Assembly (NCBI RefSeq): GCF_000013885.1
Contig: NC_007964.1
Span: 1,846,001-1,910,000, forward strand
Reading direction: 5' to 3'
Origin: Nitrobacter hamburgensis X14
Lineage (GTDB): Bacteria; Pseudomonadota; Alphaproteobacteria; Rhizobiales; Xanthobacteraceae
DNA length: 64,000 bases
The position numbers and the translations under genes are program-made. Below are positions 35,339 through 43,587 of this stretch, piece after piece. The stretch's first letter is position 1. Each line of letters opens with the position of its first letter. Below the pieces are notes generated by a model, which was not told where the DNA came from, did no database searches, and worked only from the letters and a program-made list of their open reading frames with translations.

Positions 35339-35992
35339 GTGACTGAGCTTTTTAGCGAAATTGACGATGAGTTGCGCCGCGAGCAGGTCAAGAGGGTTTG
35401 GAGCCGCTATTCGGGGCTGATCGTCGCCGCCGCTATCCTGATCGTTGCCGCTGTTGGCGGCTGGCGTGGATATCTGTACCTCCAGACCCAGAAGTCCGCC
35501 GAGGCCGGTTCGGCCTTCGAGGCAGCGGCGACGCTGGCCGATCAAAACAAGTATGCCGAAGCCGAAGCGGCCTTCACGAAGCTGGCGGCGACCGCGCCGC
35601 CCGGATATCGCAACCTGTCGCGCCTTCGCGCTGCCGCCGAAGCCGTCAAGCGCGACCCCAAGGAGGCGGTCAAGCTCTATGACGCGATCGCCGCCGACAG
35701 CGGGTTCGGCAGCGCGGAGCGCGATCTCGCGCGGGTGCGTGCCGCCGGATTGCTGCTGGATACCGAGACCTACAACAACATGCTGCAGCGGCTGGAGCCG
35801 GCGACCGCGCCCCAGGCGGCCTTCCGCCACACCGCGCGCGAACTGCTGGCGTTGTCCGCCTGGCGCGCCAACGATACGACGGCCGCGCGAAAATGGCTCG
35901 ATATGATCGGCGAGGACGGCCAGACACCGTCCAGCCTGCGCAGCCGCGCCGAAGCCTTGCAAGCCTTGCTGCCGCCGGTTGCGAAGAGCTGA
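35339..35992 (+). CDS. YfgM-like inner-membrane TPR protein
   Basis: 217 residues. A cytoplasmic N-terminus (EIDDELRREQVKRVWSRY), one membrane anchor (SGLIVAAAILIVAAVGGWRG) and a periplasmic TPR-like helical region (ADQNKYAEAEAAFTKLAAT). YfgM homologues interact with SecYEG and periplasmic chaperones; in many genomes the gene precedes bamB and der, as the order here suggests. GTG start at 35339. Confidence 0.85.
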   Translation: MTELFSEIDDELRREQVKRVWSRYSGLIVAAAILIVAAVGGWRGYLYLQTQKSAEAGSAFEAAATLADQNKYAEAEAAFTKLAATAPPGYRNLSRLRAAAEAVKRDPKEAVKLYDAIAADSGFGSAERDLARVRAAGLLLDTETYNNMLQRLEPATAPQAAFRHTARELLALSAWRANDTTAARKWLDMIGEDGQTPSSLRSRAEALQALLPPVAKS

Positions 35993-36032
35993 GCCAGGAT
36001 GTGCTGACCTCAAGTTTGAACGAGAACCGTTT

Positions 36033-36572
36033 ATGCGCCGCTCGCAACGCCTGATTGCCACCGCTGTTCTGATCTCGTTCTGCGGCGTGCTGGCCGGTTG
36101 CAGCGGCGGCGGCCTGAGCAATTGGGATCCATCCGATATGCTCGACTTCCTCGATACCAAGAAGAAGCTGCCGGGCAAGCGCGAGCCGGTTTTCCCGGAT
36201 GGTGTTCCGGGCATAGAGCAGGGCGTCCCGAAGGATCTCTACAAGAGCAACGTCGAGCAACAGCAGCAGGAGCAAGCGGCCGCGGCCGCTGCGGCTGCGC
36301 CGTCGGATGAATCCGGGCAAGCGCGGCGGTCGGGGACACCGGAGAGGACGGCCGGCGTGCCTGCCGGCGCCGAGACCGGTGCTGCGGATGGCGCCCCCGC
36401 TGCGCCGCCCCGCAAGCCGAAGCGGCTGGTCCATCGGCGAGCCACCTCGCTGCCCAAGGAAGAACCAGCACCGCAGCAGCAGGCCGCGCCGCAGCGGCAG
36501 CCGGTGCAACAGTCCGAGCCCGCTGCATCGCCATTTCCGGCACCGCTGCCTAGCGACAGCTTCTCGCGCTGA
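36033..36572 (+). CDS. Small Pro/Gln/Ala-rich lipoprotein in the usual bamB position
   Basis: 179 residues. Lipobox CGVLAGCSGG gives a lipidated Cys near residue 23. A short conserved-looking head (NWDPSDMLDFLDTKKKLPGK and DGVPGIEQGVPKDLYK) is followed by a low-complexity tail rich in Gln, Ala and Pro. It has no PQQ/beta-propeller repeats, so it is not a full BamB, although bamB normally sits between the YfgM-like gene and der. Function unknown. Confidence 0.7.
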   Translation: MRRSQRLIATAVLISFCGVLAGCSGGGLSNWDPSDMLDFLDTKKKLPGKREPVFPDGVPGIEQGVPKDLYKSNVEQQQQEQAAAAAAAAPSDESGQARRSGTPERTAGVPAGAETGAADGAPAAPPRKPKRLVHRRATSLPKEEPAPQQQAAPQRQPVQQSEPAASPFPAPLPSDSFSR

Positions 36573-36641
36573 CACAGAGCGGTATCGGCGCCGCCGAAAC
36601 GCTGGTATTGAGACGCCGCCCCTGCCGGGCAGGGAACACCG

Positions 36642-38024
36642 ATGTCCTTCACCATTGCCATCATAGGCCGACCCAATGTCGGCAAGTCGACCCTGTTCAA
36701 CCGTCTGGTCGGACAGAAACTGGCGCTGGTCGATGACAAGCCCGGCGTGACCCGCGACCGCCGCGAAGGGCAGGCGCGGCTCGGCGATCTCGATTTCACG
36801 GTGATCGACACCGCCGGCCTCGACGAGGGACCACGCGGCTCGTTGACGGCGCGTATGCAGGAACAGACCGAGACTGCGATTGCAGCCGCCGATGCCCTGA
36901 TGTTCGTATTCGATGCGCGCGCGGGCCTGACGCCGACCGATCGCTCGTTTGCCGATTTCGCGCGGCGTGCCAACAAGCCGGTCGTGCTGGTCGCCAACAA
37001 GAGCGAAGGCAGGCACGGGGAAGCCGGCGCGCTGGAGTCCTACGCGCTGGGGCTCGGCGATCCCGTCGGGGTGTCCGCCGAGCACGGCGAGGGCATGAGC
37101 GATCTCTACGACGCCTTGCGCGGCGTAATGCCGGAACCCACCGAAGAAGCCGAGGAATTCGACGATGACGACATCATCGAGTCCGAGGATATCTCGCAGC
37201 GGCCGATCCGCGTGGCGATCGTTGGGCGCCCCAACGCCGGCAAATCGACGCTGATCAATTATCTGCTTGGGGAAGAGCGTCTGCTGACCAGTCCCGAAGC
37301 CGGGACCACGCGGGATTCCATTTCGGTCGAACTCAACTGGCAGGGCCGCGATTTTCGTATCTTCGACACCGCCGGGTTGCGGCGCAGGTCGCGGATCGAG
37401 GAGAAGCTTGAGAAGCTGTCGGTGGCGGATACGTTGCGCGCCGCCAGGTTCGCCGAAGTCGTCGTGCTGATGATGGATGCGCAGAACAGGTTCGAGGAGC
37501 AGGACCTCCGCATCGCCGACCTGATCGAGCGCGAGGGCCGCGCGCTGGTGATCGCCGTGAACAAGTGGGATTTGATGGGGCGGCAATCCAGTCTCATCGC
37601 TGCGCTGCGGACCGATGCTGATCATCTGCTGCCGCAGGTCAAGGGCATGCCGATCGTCGCTGTCTCCGGCTTGATGGGCGAGGGAGTCGACCGGCTGATG
37701 ACGGCGATCCAGGACGCTTACGCGATCTGGAACCGCCGCGTGCCGACCGCGGCGCTCAATCGTTGGTTCGAGCAGGCGGTCGATGCCAACCCGCCGCCGG
37801 CCGTGTCAGGGCGGCGGCTGAAACTCAACTACGTAACCCAGGCCAAGGCGCGGCCGCCGAGTTTCATCGTGTTCTGTTCGCGGGCGGATGCGGTTCCTGA
37901 ATCCTACCTGCGCTATCTGGTCAACAGCCTGCGCGGCTTTTTCGATCTGCCGGGAACGCCGATCCGCATCACGCTTCGCGAAAAGGCCAATCCGTTCGCG
38001 CATAAGCGCAAGCGCAAATCATAG
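36642..38024 (+). CDS. der: Ribosome-associated GTPase Der (EngA)
   Basis: 460 residues. Two GTPase domains: the first with GRPNVGKSTLFNRLVG, DTAGLD and NKSEG, the second (from about residue 186) with GRPNAGKSTLINYLLG, DTAGLRRRSRIEEKLE and NKWDLM. A KH-like C-terminal domain ends in FAHKRKRKS. It acts in 50S ribosome assembly and is essential. ATG 36642. Confidence 0.96.
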   Translation: MSFTIAIIGRPNVGKSTLFNRLVGQKLALVDDKPGVTRDRREGQARLGDLDFTVIDTAGLDEGPRGSLTARMQEQTETAIAAADALMFVFDARAGLTPTDRSFADFARRANKPVVLVANKSEGRHGEAGALESYALGLGDPVGVSAEHGEGMSDLYDALRGVMPEPTEEAEEFDDDDIIESEDISQRPIRVAIVGRPNAGKSTLINYLLGEERLLTSPEAGTTRDSISVELNWQGRDFRIFDTAGLRRRSRIEEKLEKLSVADTLRAARFAEVVVLMMDAQNRFEEQDLRIADLIEREGRALVIAVNKWDLMGRQSSLIAALRTDADHLLPQVKGMPIVAVSGLMGEGVDRLMTAIQDAYAIWNRRVPTAALNRWFEQAVDANPPPAVSGRRLKLNYVTQAKARPPSFIVFCSRADAVPESYLRYLVNSLRGFFDLPGTPIRITLREKANPFAHKRKRKS

Positions 38025-38072
38025 CGCGTATTCCGCAAAAGTGGACACCGGTTTTGCGATCAGAATACGCGC
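38024..38072. repeat. Dispersed palindromic repeat, copy G
   Basis: GCGCGTATTC/GAATACGCGC arms enclose CGCAAAAGTGGACACCGG. It begins at the last base of the der stop codon. Confidence 0.8.
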
Positions 38073-38088
38073 AAGTTTGGAATGTTGG

Positions 38089-38256
38089 TCAGCGGTTGCG
38101 AGGAGGCTGCGCACGCTGCAGAAGCTGCGCCCTGTAATTCTCCAACAAGTCGGCGGCCAGTCCAGCCGGAGTCCGGCGAGCGCCGCCGGCCTTTTCGTTG
38201 GACAGCGAGTTCTTGAGGGTAATGGCGCGTATCACGCGCTCGACAACGGCTTGCAT
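38089..38256 (-). CDS. Small protein of 55 residues, unknown function
   Basis: Begins MQAVVERVIRAITLKNSLSN and ends with an amphipathic helix-like LLENYRAQLLQRAQ and a basic tail. AGGAG lies eight bases before the ATG (38254-38256). The codon pattern is like that of neighbouring genes. It occupies an otherwise empty 300-bp gap between der and the SDR gene. No family known to me. Confidence 0.55.
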   Translation of the reverse strand: MQAVVERVIRAITLKNSLSNEKAGGARRTPAGLAADLLENYRAQLLQRAQPPRNR

Positions 38257-38381
38257 CGACAGCTCCTGACCCGACCGAACCTATCCATCGCGCATGACGT
38301 TCCAGTCATTTGTGAGGCGGCCGCCCCAAACGGTTCAATGCGCCGGCGCGGGGGAACTACCAATCGCCGCCCAGGCAAGGA

Positions 38382-39125
38382 TCAGGCCGACGGCGGATGG
38401 AAGCTCATCACCTTGCGGCTGTTGTAGTCGTAAAGTTTGCCGGTCTCGTTCCAGGACGGCAGGCACATCGGCACGATGAATTCCGCAACCTGTTCCGGCG
38501 TGTCCAGCCTCATGGGATCCTCGCCGGGAAACACGGCGGCGCGCATCCGGGTTCGGATCGGTCCCGGATCGAACAGGTTGACGCGGAGCGGGGTCGAGGC
38601 GGTCTCGTTTGCCCAGCACCGCACCAGCGTATCCAGCGCGGCCTTCGAGGCCGCATAGGGACCGCGATAGGCGTTGGCCTTGCTGGCGGCGCCAGACGTG
38701 ACGAACACCGCGCGTCCGGCGTCGGATTGCCGCAGCAGCGGCTCCATGCAGCGGATCAGTTGAAAATTCGCGGTGACGTTGATCGCCATCACGTCCTGCC
38801 ATGGCTTCAGCTCGATGTGGCCGAGCGGCGAGGACGGACCGGCGATGCCGGCGTTGCCGACAAGAATATCGAGCTTGCCGTGGCGCTCGTTCAGGGCCGC
38901 GCCGAGCCGGGCGATGCCGTCGAAGTCGGTGAGATTGAGCGGCACCAGCGTCGCGCTGCCGCCGTCCTTGCGGATGTCGTCGTCGAGCTCTTCGAGCCCT
39001 CCTTGCGTGCGCGCCACGGCGATCACATGCGCGCCGGCTTTTGCGAGCGCCCGCGCGGTGGCATAGCCGATGCCGCGCGAGGCGCCGCTGACGAGCGCGA
39101 TACGGGAGGCGAGCGGTTGTGTCAT
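38382..39125 (-). CDS. Short-chain dehydrogenase/reductase
   Basis: 247 residues, classical SDR. Cofactor motif GASRGIGYA, NAG motif in VGNAGIAG, catalytic Tyr and Lys in GPYAASKAAL with the Ser in FVTSGAAS. The substrate is not evident. The C-terminal residues KLYDYNSRKVMSFHPP are not diagnostic. ATG at 39123-39125; an inverted-repeat element begins 24 bases upstream. Confidence 0.88.
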   Translation of the reverse strand: MTQPLASRIALVSGASRGIGYATARALAKAGAHVIAVARTQGGLEELDDDIRKDGGSATLVPLNLTDFDGIARLGAALNERHGKLDILVGNAGIAGPSSPLGHIELKPWQDVMAINVTANFQLIRCMEPLLRQSDAGRAVFVTSGAASKANAYRGPYAASKAALDTLVRCWANETASTPLRVNLFDPGPIRTRMRAAVFPGEDPMRLDTPEQVAEFIVPMCLPSWNETGKLYDYNSRKVMSFHPPSA

Positions 39126-39148
39126 GAGACGGGTGCTTCTGTACTAGT

Positions 39149-39213
39149 GGGTGGATTTGACATTCGCTACCGCACCTGCTGCGGGCATCGCGATGCGAAT
39201 GTCAAATCCACCC
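39149..39213. repeat. 65-bp element with perfect 19-bp inverted repeats (MITE-like)
   Basis: GGGTGGATTTGACATTCGC and its exact inverted copy flank 27 bases. Such short elements often derive from insertion-sequence ends. No coding capacity. It lies at the left edge of the accessory stretch, between divergent SDR and pyrF genes, and could form a strong hairpin. Confidence 0.8.
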
Positions 39214-39358
39214 GCCAGGCGGTTACGACACCGCGTTTGCTGGCATATATCCTTGCCTGAAGCAGCTTCGTGTAGCAAAACACAGCCCTAAACTCCGATA
39301 TTTCAAGGATTCGGTGCCGACGGTCTTGTCGACCCTCAATAACGTCCCGGAAATCCCT

Positions 39359-40108
39359 ATGGCAAGCACTGAGGCAGCGCGAGGCATGACCGATTCGCAT
39401 TATCTCGACCGCGCTCGTGAAAAGCTGATTGTGGCTCTCGATTTTTGGGAGGTTGAGGACGCCAGGAAGCTTGTTCGGAAGCTGGGTGACGAGGTCTCTT
39501 TTTACAAAGTCGGTCTGGGTCTCCAGCTCGTTGGCGGAAACGAGTTTGCCAAGGAGCTTATTGTCGAGGGCAAGCGGGTCTTCCTAGATTACAAGTACTA
39601 CGACATCGAAGAGACCGTTCAACGCGCGGTCGCACAAGCAGCCGAATTGAAAATCACGTTCCTGACCGTGCACGGCGTCGCGAGCATCATGAAAGCCGCC
39701 GTCGCCGGCCGCGGCAACTCCGACATGAAGATTCTCGGCGTCACCGTGCTGACGAGCATGGATGCCGAGGACATCAAGGAGATGGGCTTCGACGGCAAAG
39801 TCGAAGACCTTGTCATTGCCCGCGCGAAGAAAGCGCTTGAGGTTGGGGTCGACGGCGTCGTCGCGTCGGCGCTGGAAGCCGCCGAGCTTCGAAAACAGAC
39901 GAGCAACAAGCTGATGATCGTGTCGCCCGGTATCCGCCCGAGCGGCGGCGCCAGGCACGATCAGAAGCGGGTGGCCACACCGTTTGAAGCCATACGGGCG
40001 GGAGCCGATTATCTGGTGTTGGGCAGACCCATTTACGCGGCGGACGATCCGAAAGCCGCCGCGCAAGCGATCATCCAGGAGATGGCGGACGCGCTGCGCC
40101 CGGATTGA
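39359..40108 (+). CDS. pyrF: Orotidine 5'-phosphate decarboxylase (atypical)
   Basis: 249 residues. [30 protein letters not shown], the catalytic DxKxxD as [14 protein letters not shown], and phosphate loop [12 protein letters not shown]. It would make UMP in pyrimidine synthesis. The usual DLKLHDI is DYKYYDI here, and the third-position base use seems more AT-rich than in neighbours. It stands alone beside an inverted-repeat element and IS copies, so it may be a second or acquired copy. Starts at 39314 and 39386 are also possible. Confidence 0.82.
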
Positions 40109-40169
40109 GGTCGATCCGTGGCCGATGCGCTGGAGTAGATTAAGGAAAAGTCGGAGGGATGACTTTTAA

Positions 40170-40769
40170 CTAAGAGTTGATGCCTACACCGACGATTAAA
40201 AGATCAGGTATTTCTTTTTCGGTATCGATAGGTCTTACGGGAAGCTTTGCTGTGGATTCTAACGCCTCTTTCACAGCTACAGCACGCGAACTCCATCCTG
40301 TCACTAGTCCGTCGCCAAGGCCACTACCCGTGCTTAGCCACGCCTGATCCCATCCTGCCTGCTTGAACGCGTCGAAGATACTCTGGGCAAGCTCCCTTCC
40401 GAGTGCGTTCTCATACATGATTTGCGCACGACTTTTTTGAATTTGCTTCAGCTTTGAAGCGAGATCATCAATTTGGGATTTGCTGAGGGGAATCCAGCTT
40501 TGGCCCACGGTCATTCGTAGCGTGCGCTCAAGTGAGTCAATCTTGGCTTTCGCTTCTTCTGGAGTCGCCCCTTTTAGCTTCTCGCGATAATCTGAGAGTT
40601 GACGATCCTGTAATTCAATCTGCGCATTCTTACCGGCGAGAACGCTGCTATAGGACCAGCCTATCGCGAGCCAAATTAATCCGCTCGCGATGGCAACCGC
40701 GATTGCGAATGGAATGGGTGCGGTCGTTACAGCCCCCCATTGCTCCAAGAGCTTGATCAGATCAGGCAT
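40170..40769 (-). CDS. Membrane-anchored protein of unknown function
   Basis: 199 residues with lower GC than the surroundings. One membrane segment (FAIAVAIASGLIWLAIGWSY), a coiled-coil-like stretch (IELQDRQLSDYREKLKG, then EEAKAKIDSLERTL), and a C-terminal alpha/beta-looking domain with IPLSKSQIDDLASKLKQI and a final IPDLLIVGVGIN. I do not recognise a named family. IS5 copy 2 inserted 10 bases before its ATG, keeping the AGGGGA ribosome-binding site but removing any native promoter. Confidence 0.65.
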   Translation of the reverse strand: MPDLIKLLEQWGAVTTAPIPFAIAVAIASGLIWLAIGWSYSSVLAGKNAQIELQDRQLSDYREKLKGATPEEAKAKIDSLERTLRMTVGQSWIPLSKSQIDDLASKLKQIQKSRAQIMYENALGRELAQSIFDAFKQAGWDQAWLSTGSGLGDGLVTGWSSRAVAVKEALESTAKLPVRPIDTEKEIPDLLIVGVGINS

Positions 40770-41626
40770 TTCGATCCCCTAGCAGGCTGTTGAAGAAGTC
40801 TCTGGCGCAGCGGTTCTGGGCATGATTCTCTTGATGCGGATGCGTCGAGGGGGGAGCGATGCGGGGAAGCGACGAACGGTCAGGCTCGCTGTTCAGCTAT
40901 GTGGACTTGGAGGCTCGGATTCGCTCCGACCATCCGCTGCGAACGATCCGACAGATCGCGAACGCGGCGTTGAATGATCTGTCGAGGGACTTTGACAAGC
41001 TCTACACGGCGTTCGGCCGTCCCTCGATCGCACCGGAGAAGCTGCTTCGGGCAATGCTGCTGCAGGCATTCTACGGGATCCGCTCGGAACGGCAGTTGAT
41101 GGAGCGGCTGGAGTTCGACCTGCTGTTGCGCTGGTTCGTGGGCTTGGGCGTGGACGACCCGGTGTGGGACCACTCGACCTTCTCGAAGAACCGCGACCGA
41201 TTGCTTGAAGGTGAGATCGCCGCGAAGTTCTTGAACGCGCTGATGGGGCAGCACCAGGTCAAGCGGCTGTTATCAAGCGAGCATTTTTCGGTCGACGGCA
41301 CGCTGATCGAGGCGTGGGCATCGATCAAGAGCTTCCGGCGCAAGGACGGCGGTGACCAGGACAGTGATGGACCGGGACGCAACGCCGAGCGCAGTTTCCA
41401 CAACGAGAAGCGCTGCAACGAGACGCATCAGAGCACGACCGATCCCGAGGCACGGCTCTATAAGAAGGGCGGCGGCCAGCCGGCGAAGCTTTGCTACATC
41501 GGCCATGCCCTGATGGAGAACCGCAACGGACTGGCGGTGCTGGGTGGCGTGAGCCGGGCGACCGGAACGGCGGAGCGGGATCAGGCGTTGGCGCTGATCG
41601 ACTGCCACCGCGGCCAAAGCGAGCGG

Positions 41627-42948
41627 GACTGTCAGGAATTTCGTGTGCGGGCGAGCGGTTGAACATTACGCCGCCATGGCTTTGATGAAGCGCTCGCCGA
41701 AGATGACGGCGAACTGGGCCTTGGCCATGGTCCACTCACGAGGCGGCATTTTCCACTCTTTCTCCGATCGGTTCAAGATCAGATAGAGCAGCTTGGTTGC
41801 CGCGTCGTCGCTGGGGAAGTGGCCTCTGGCCCTGACAGCCCGCCGGAGTTTCGAGTTCAGCGCTTCTATTGAGTTTGTTGTGTAGACGATCCGACGCACC
41901 TCGTCAGGGAAGGCAAAGAACGGGATGACCTCGCCCCAGGCGCGCCGCCAGCTCTGGCCGATGGCGGGGTAGCGCTGGCCCCAGGGGCCGGCCTCGAACG
42001 CCGCCAGCGCCTTTTCGGCAGCATCGGCATCGACGGCGCGGTAGATGTCCTTGAGCGCTGTCGCCAGCCCCTTGCGGTCTTTCCAGGACACGAAGTCCAT
42101 GGAGTTGCGCAGCAGGTGGACGATGCACGTCTGGACGACCGCCTCCGGGAACACAGCGGTGATCGCATCGGGGAAGCCCTTCAGGCCATCAACGACGGCC
42201 AGCAGGATATCATCGACGCCGCGGTTCTTGAGCTCGTTCATCACCCGCAGCCAGAATTTGGCGCCTTCGTTCTGCTCGAGCCACAGGCCGAGCACCTCCT
42301 TGGCGCCGTCGGCGCGGACCCCCAGCGCGATGTGGATGGCCTTGTTGCGGACCATCCCTTCGTCGCGGATCTTGACCCGGATCGCATCGAAGAAGATCAG
42401 CGGATAAACCGGATCGAGTGGTCTTTGCTGCCAGGTGGCGACTTCGTCGAGAACGGCGTCCGTCACCGTTGAGATCAGGTCCGGCGACACCTCGATACCG
42501 TACAGATCGCGCAGGTGCCCGGTGATCTCCCGGGGTGCTCATGCCGCGCGCATACATGGACACGATCTTGTCGTCGAAGCCGGGAAAACGGCGCTGATAC
42601 TTGGCAATCAACTGCGGATCGAAACTCGACTGGCGATCGCGCGGTATGTCGATCTCCAGCTTGCCGGTCTCCGTCGTCACGGTCTTGCGGCCGTAGCCGT
42701 TACGCGTATTGCCAGCGTCTTCGCCGCTCGCCAGATGATGGTCCATCTCCGCGTTTAGCGCGCGCTCGGTCAGAGCCTTCTTGAGCGAATCCAGCAGGCC
42801 GCCCTGTTCGAAGGCTGCACTGGCTGCGCCTCCCGCCAGAAGCTGGTCGAGAAGATCATTTGGTATCGCAGGGTCTTTGCGTCGGGCCATAGTGGGAATC
42901 CTTTTTACCCATTATGCACGCCCGCACACGAAATTCCTGACAGTGTCC
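41627..42948 (-). mobile_element. IS256-family element (1322 bp) inside IS5 copy 2
   Basis: Terminal inverted repeats share 26 bases beginning ACTGTCAGGAATTTCG. AGCGAGCGG is present on both sides (41618-41626 and 42949-42957), giving an 8-9 bp target duplication as expected for IS256. The transposase reads on the minus strand. Confidence 0.93.
41666..42890 (-). pseudogene. IS256-family transposase, frameshifted
   Basis: The N-terminal frame (from ATG 42890) runs MARRKDPAIPNDLLDQL to YARGMST, then leaves the family sequence. The other frame picks up at SPDLISTVTDAVLDEV and continues with the DDE residues in FFDAIRVKIRD, VVDGLKGFPDAI and NSIEALNSKL to the C-terminus. One extra C in a CCCC run (plus-strand GGGG at about 42532-42535) accounts for it. 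Inactive unless the shift is a sequencing error or is bypassed. Confidence 0.88.
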
Positions 42949-43415
42949 AGCGAGCGGCGGATCACGCTGGGCGCCGACAAGGCCTATGACGTCACCGCAT
43001 TCGTCGAGGACTTAAGACGGCGTTCGGTCACGCCGCACATCGCCATCGACGGGCATTTGAGCAAGACCGGAAAGCCGCGCAAGACCGCGATCGACCAGAG
43101 GACTCTCCGTCATGCCGGATATGCCGTCAGCCAACGCTGTCGCAAGCGCATCGAGGAGGTGTTCGGCTGGATCAAGGCCTCCGCCGGACTTGCCAAGATC
43201 AAGCTGCGAGGCCGCGACCGCGTCAACGCCACCTTCACCCTGGCGCTGGCGGCCTACAACCTGATCCGCTTGCCCAAACTCCTGGCAGCCGCCGCGTGAA
43301 ACACAAGTCGTGCACCGTCAAGATGCTCGATCAGGACCCTGATGGTGGCGCCGCCCGCAGATCACGCTGACTCCATTCCATATCCGTCTCCGTGGGAAAC
43401 TTCTTCAACAGCCTG

Positions 43416-43499
43416 CTAGGTGTCCTTCTCACATAGGCTCCCGACTAGCGCCAGTCCTACCCGCGCCCAAATTAACCAAGCAATTTCCTTCCTATTCAT
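43416..43499 (-). CDS. 27-residue hydrophobic peptide, uncertain
   Basis: From ATG 43497-43499: MNRKEIAWLIWARVGLALVG followed by SLCEKDT. One short membrane helix is plausible. Its TAG stop is formed by the IS5 target CTAG. Before the insertion the stop would have been followed by GGGGATCGAA and the ATG of the 199-residue membrane protein, an arrangement suited to translational coupling. The ribosome-binding site is weak. It reads away from the LexA-type boxes at 43536. Confidence 0.35.
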   Translation of the reverse strand: MNRKEIAWLIWARVGLALVGSLCEKDT

Positions 43500-43535
43500 T
43501 TCTCAAATCGACCCACTGCCGGCCCTTGACTTTTG

Positions 43536-43568
43536 GAACAAAACATAAACAATGTTTCTGTTATGTTC
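43536..43568. promoter_or_regulatory. Inverted pair of LexA-type boxes
   Basis: GAACAAAACATAAAC, then AAT, then GTTTCTGTTATGTTC. Each half is the alphaproteobacterial LexA box (GTTC-N7-GTTC) with one changed base (GTTT-N7-GTTC); the halves are inverted copies, 13 of 15 bases matching. A TTGACT hexamer (43526-43531) lies at the left edge, so bound repressor would cover a promoter for the downstream peptide. Confidence 0.5.
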
Positions 43569-43587
43569 TAATAAAGGAGGGGGAATC

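Larger units (their letters stand above)
40859..43299 (+). pseudogene. IS5-family transposase, disrupted
   Basis: Codons 1-256 (40859-41626) and the rest (42958-43299) match the intact copy at 7620 wherever compared, but are separated by the inserted IS256-family element. The catalytic domain is cut between the first and second Asp motifs, so no active enzyme can be made. The 5' piece reads a short way into the insertion before stopping at 41662. Confidence 0.95.
40783..43415 (+). mobile_element. IS5-family element, copy 2, split by an IS256-family element
   Basis: The ends are the same as copy 1 (CAGGCTGTTGAAGAAGT and inverted copy), with CTAG duplicated at 40779-40782 and 43416-43419. Removing the 1322-bp insertion and its 9-bp duplication leaves 1302 bp, exactly the length of copy 1. 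It faces the same way as copy 1, 32 kb away. Confidence 0.95.

Noticed and set aside
34205..36214. 669-codon minus-strand frame opposite panB and the YfgM-like gene
   Set aside because: Composition and lack of motifs mark it as a shadow of the plus-strand genes.
7544..43415. A 36-kb composite transposon bounded by the two IS5 copies
   Set aside because: Each copy has its own target duplication (TTAG and CTAG), so they inserted separately, and the interval is core genes in normal order.
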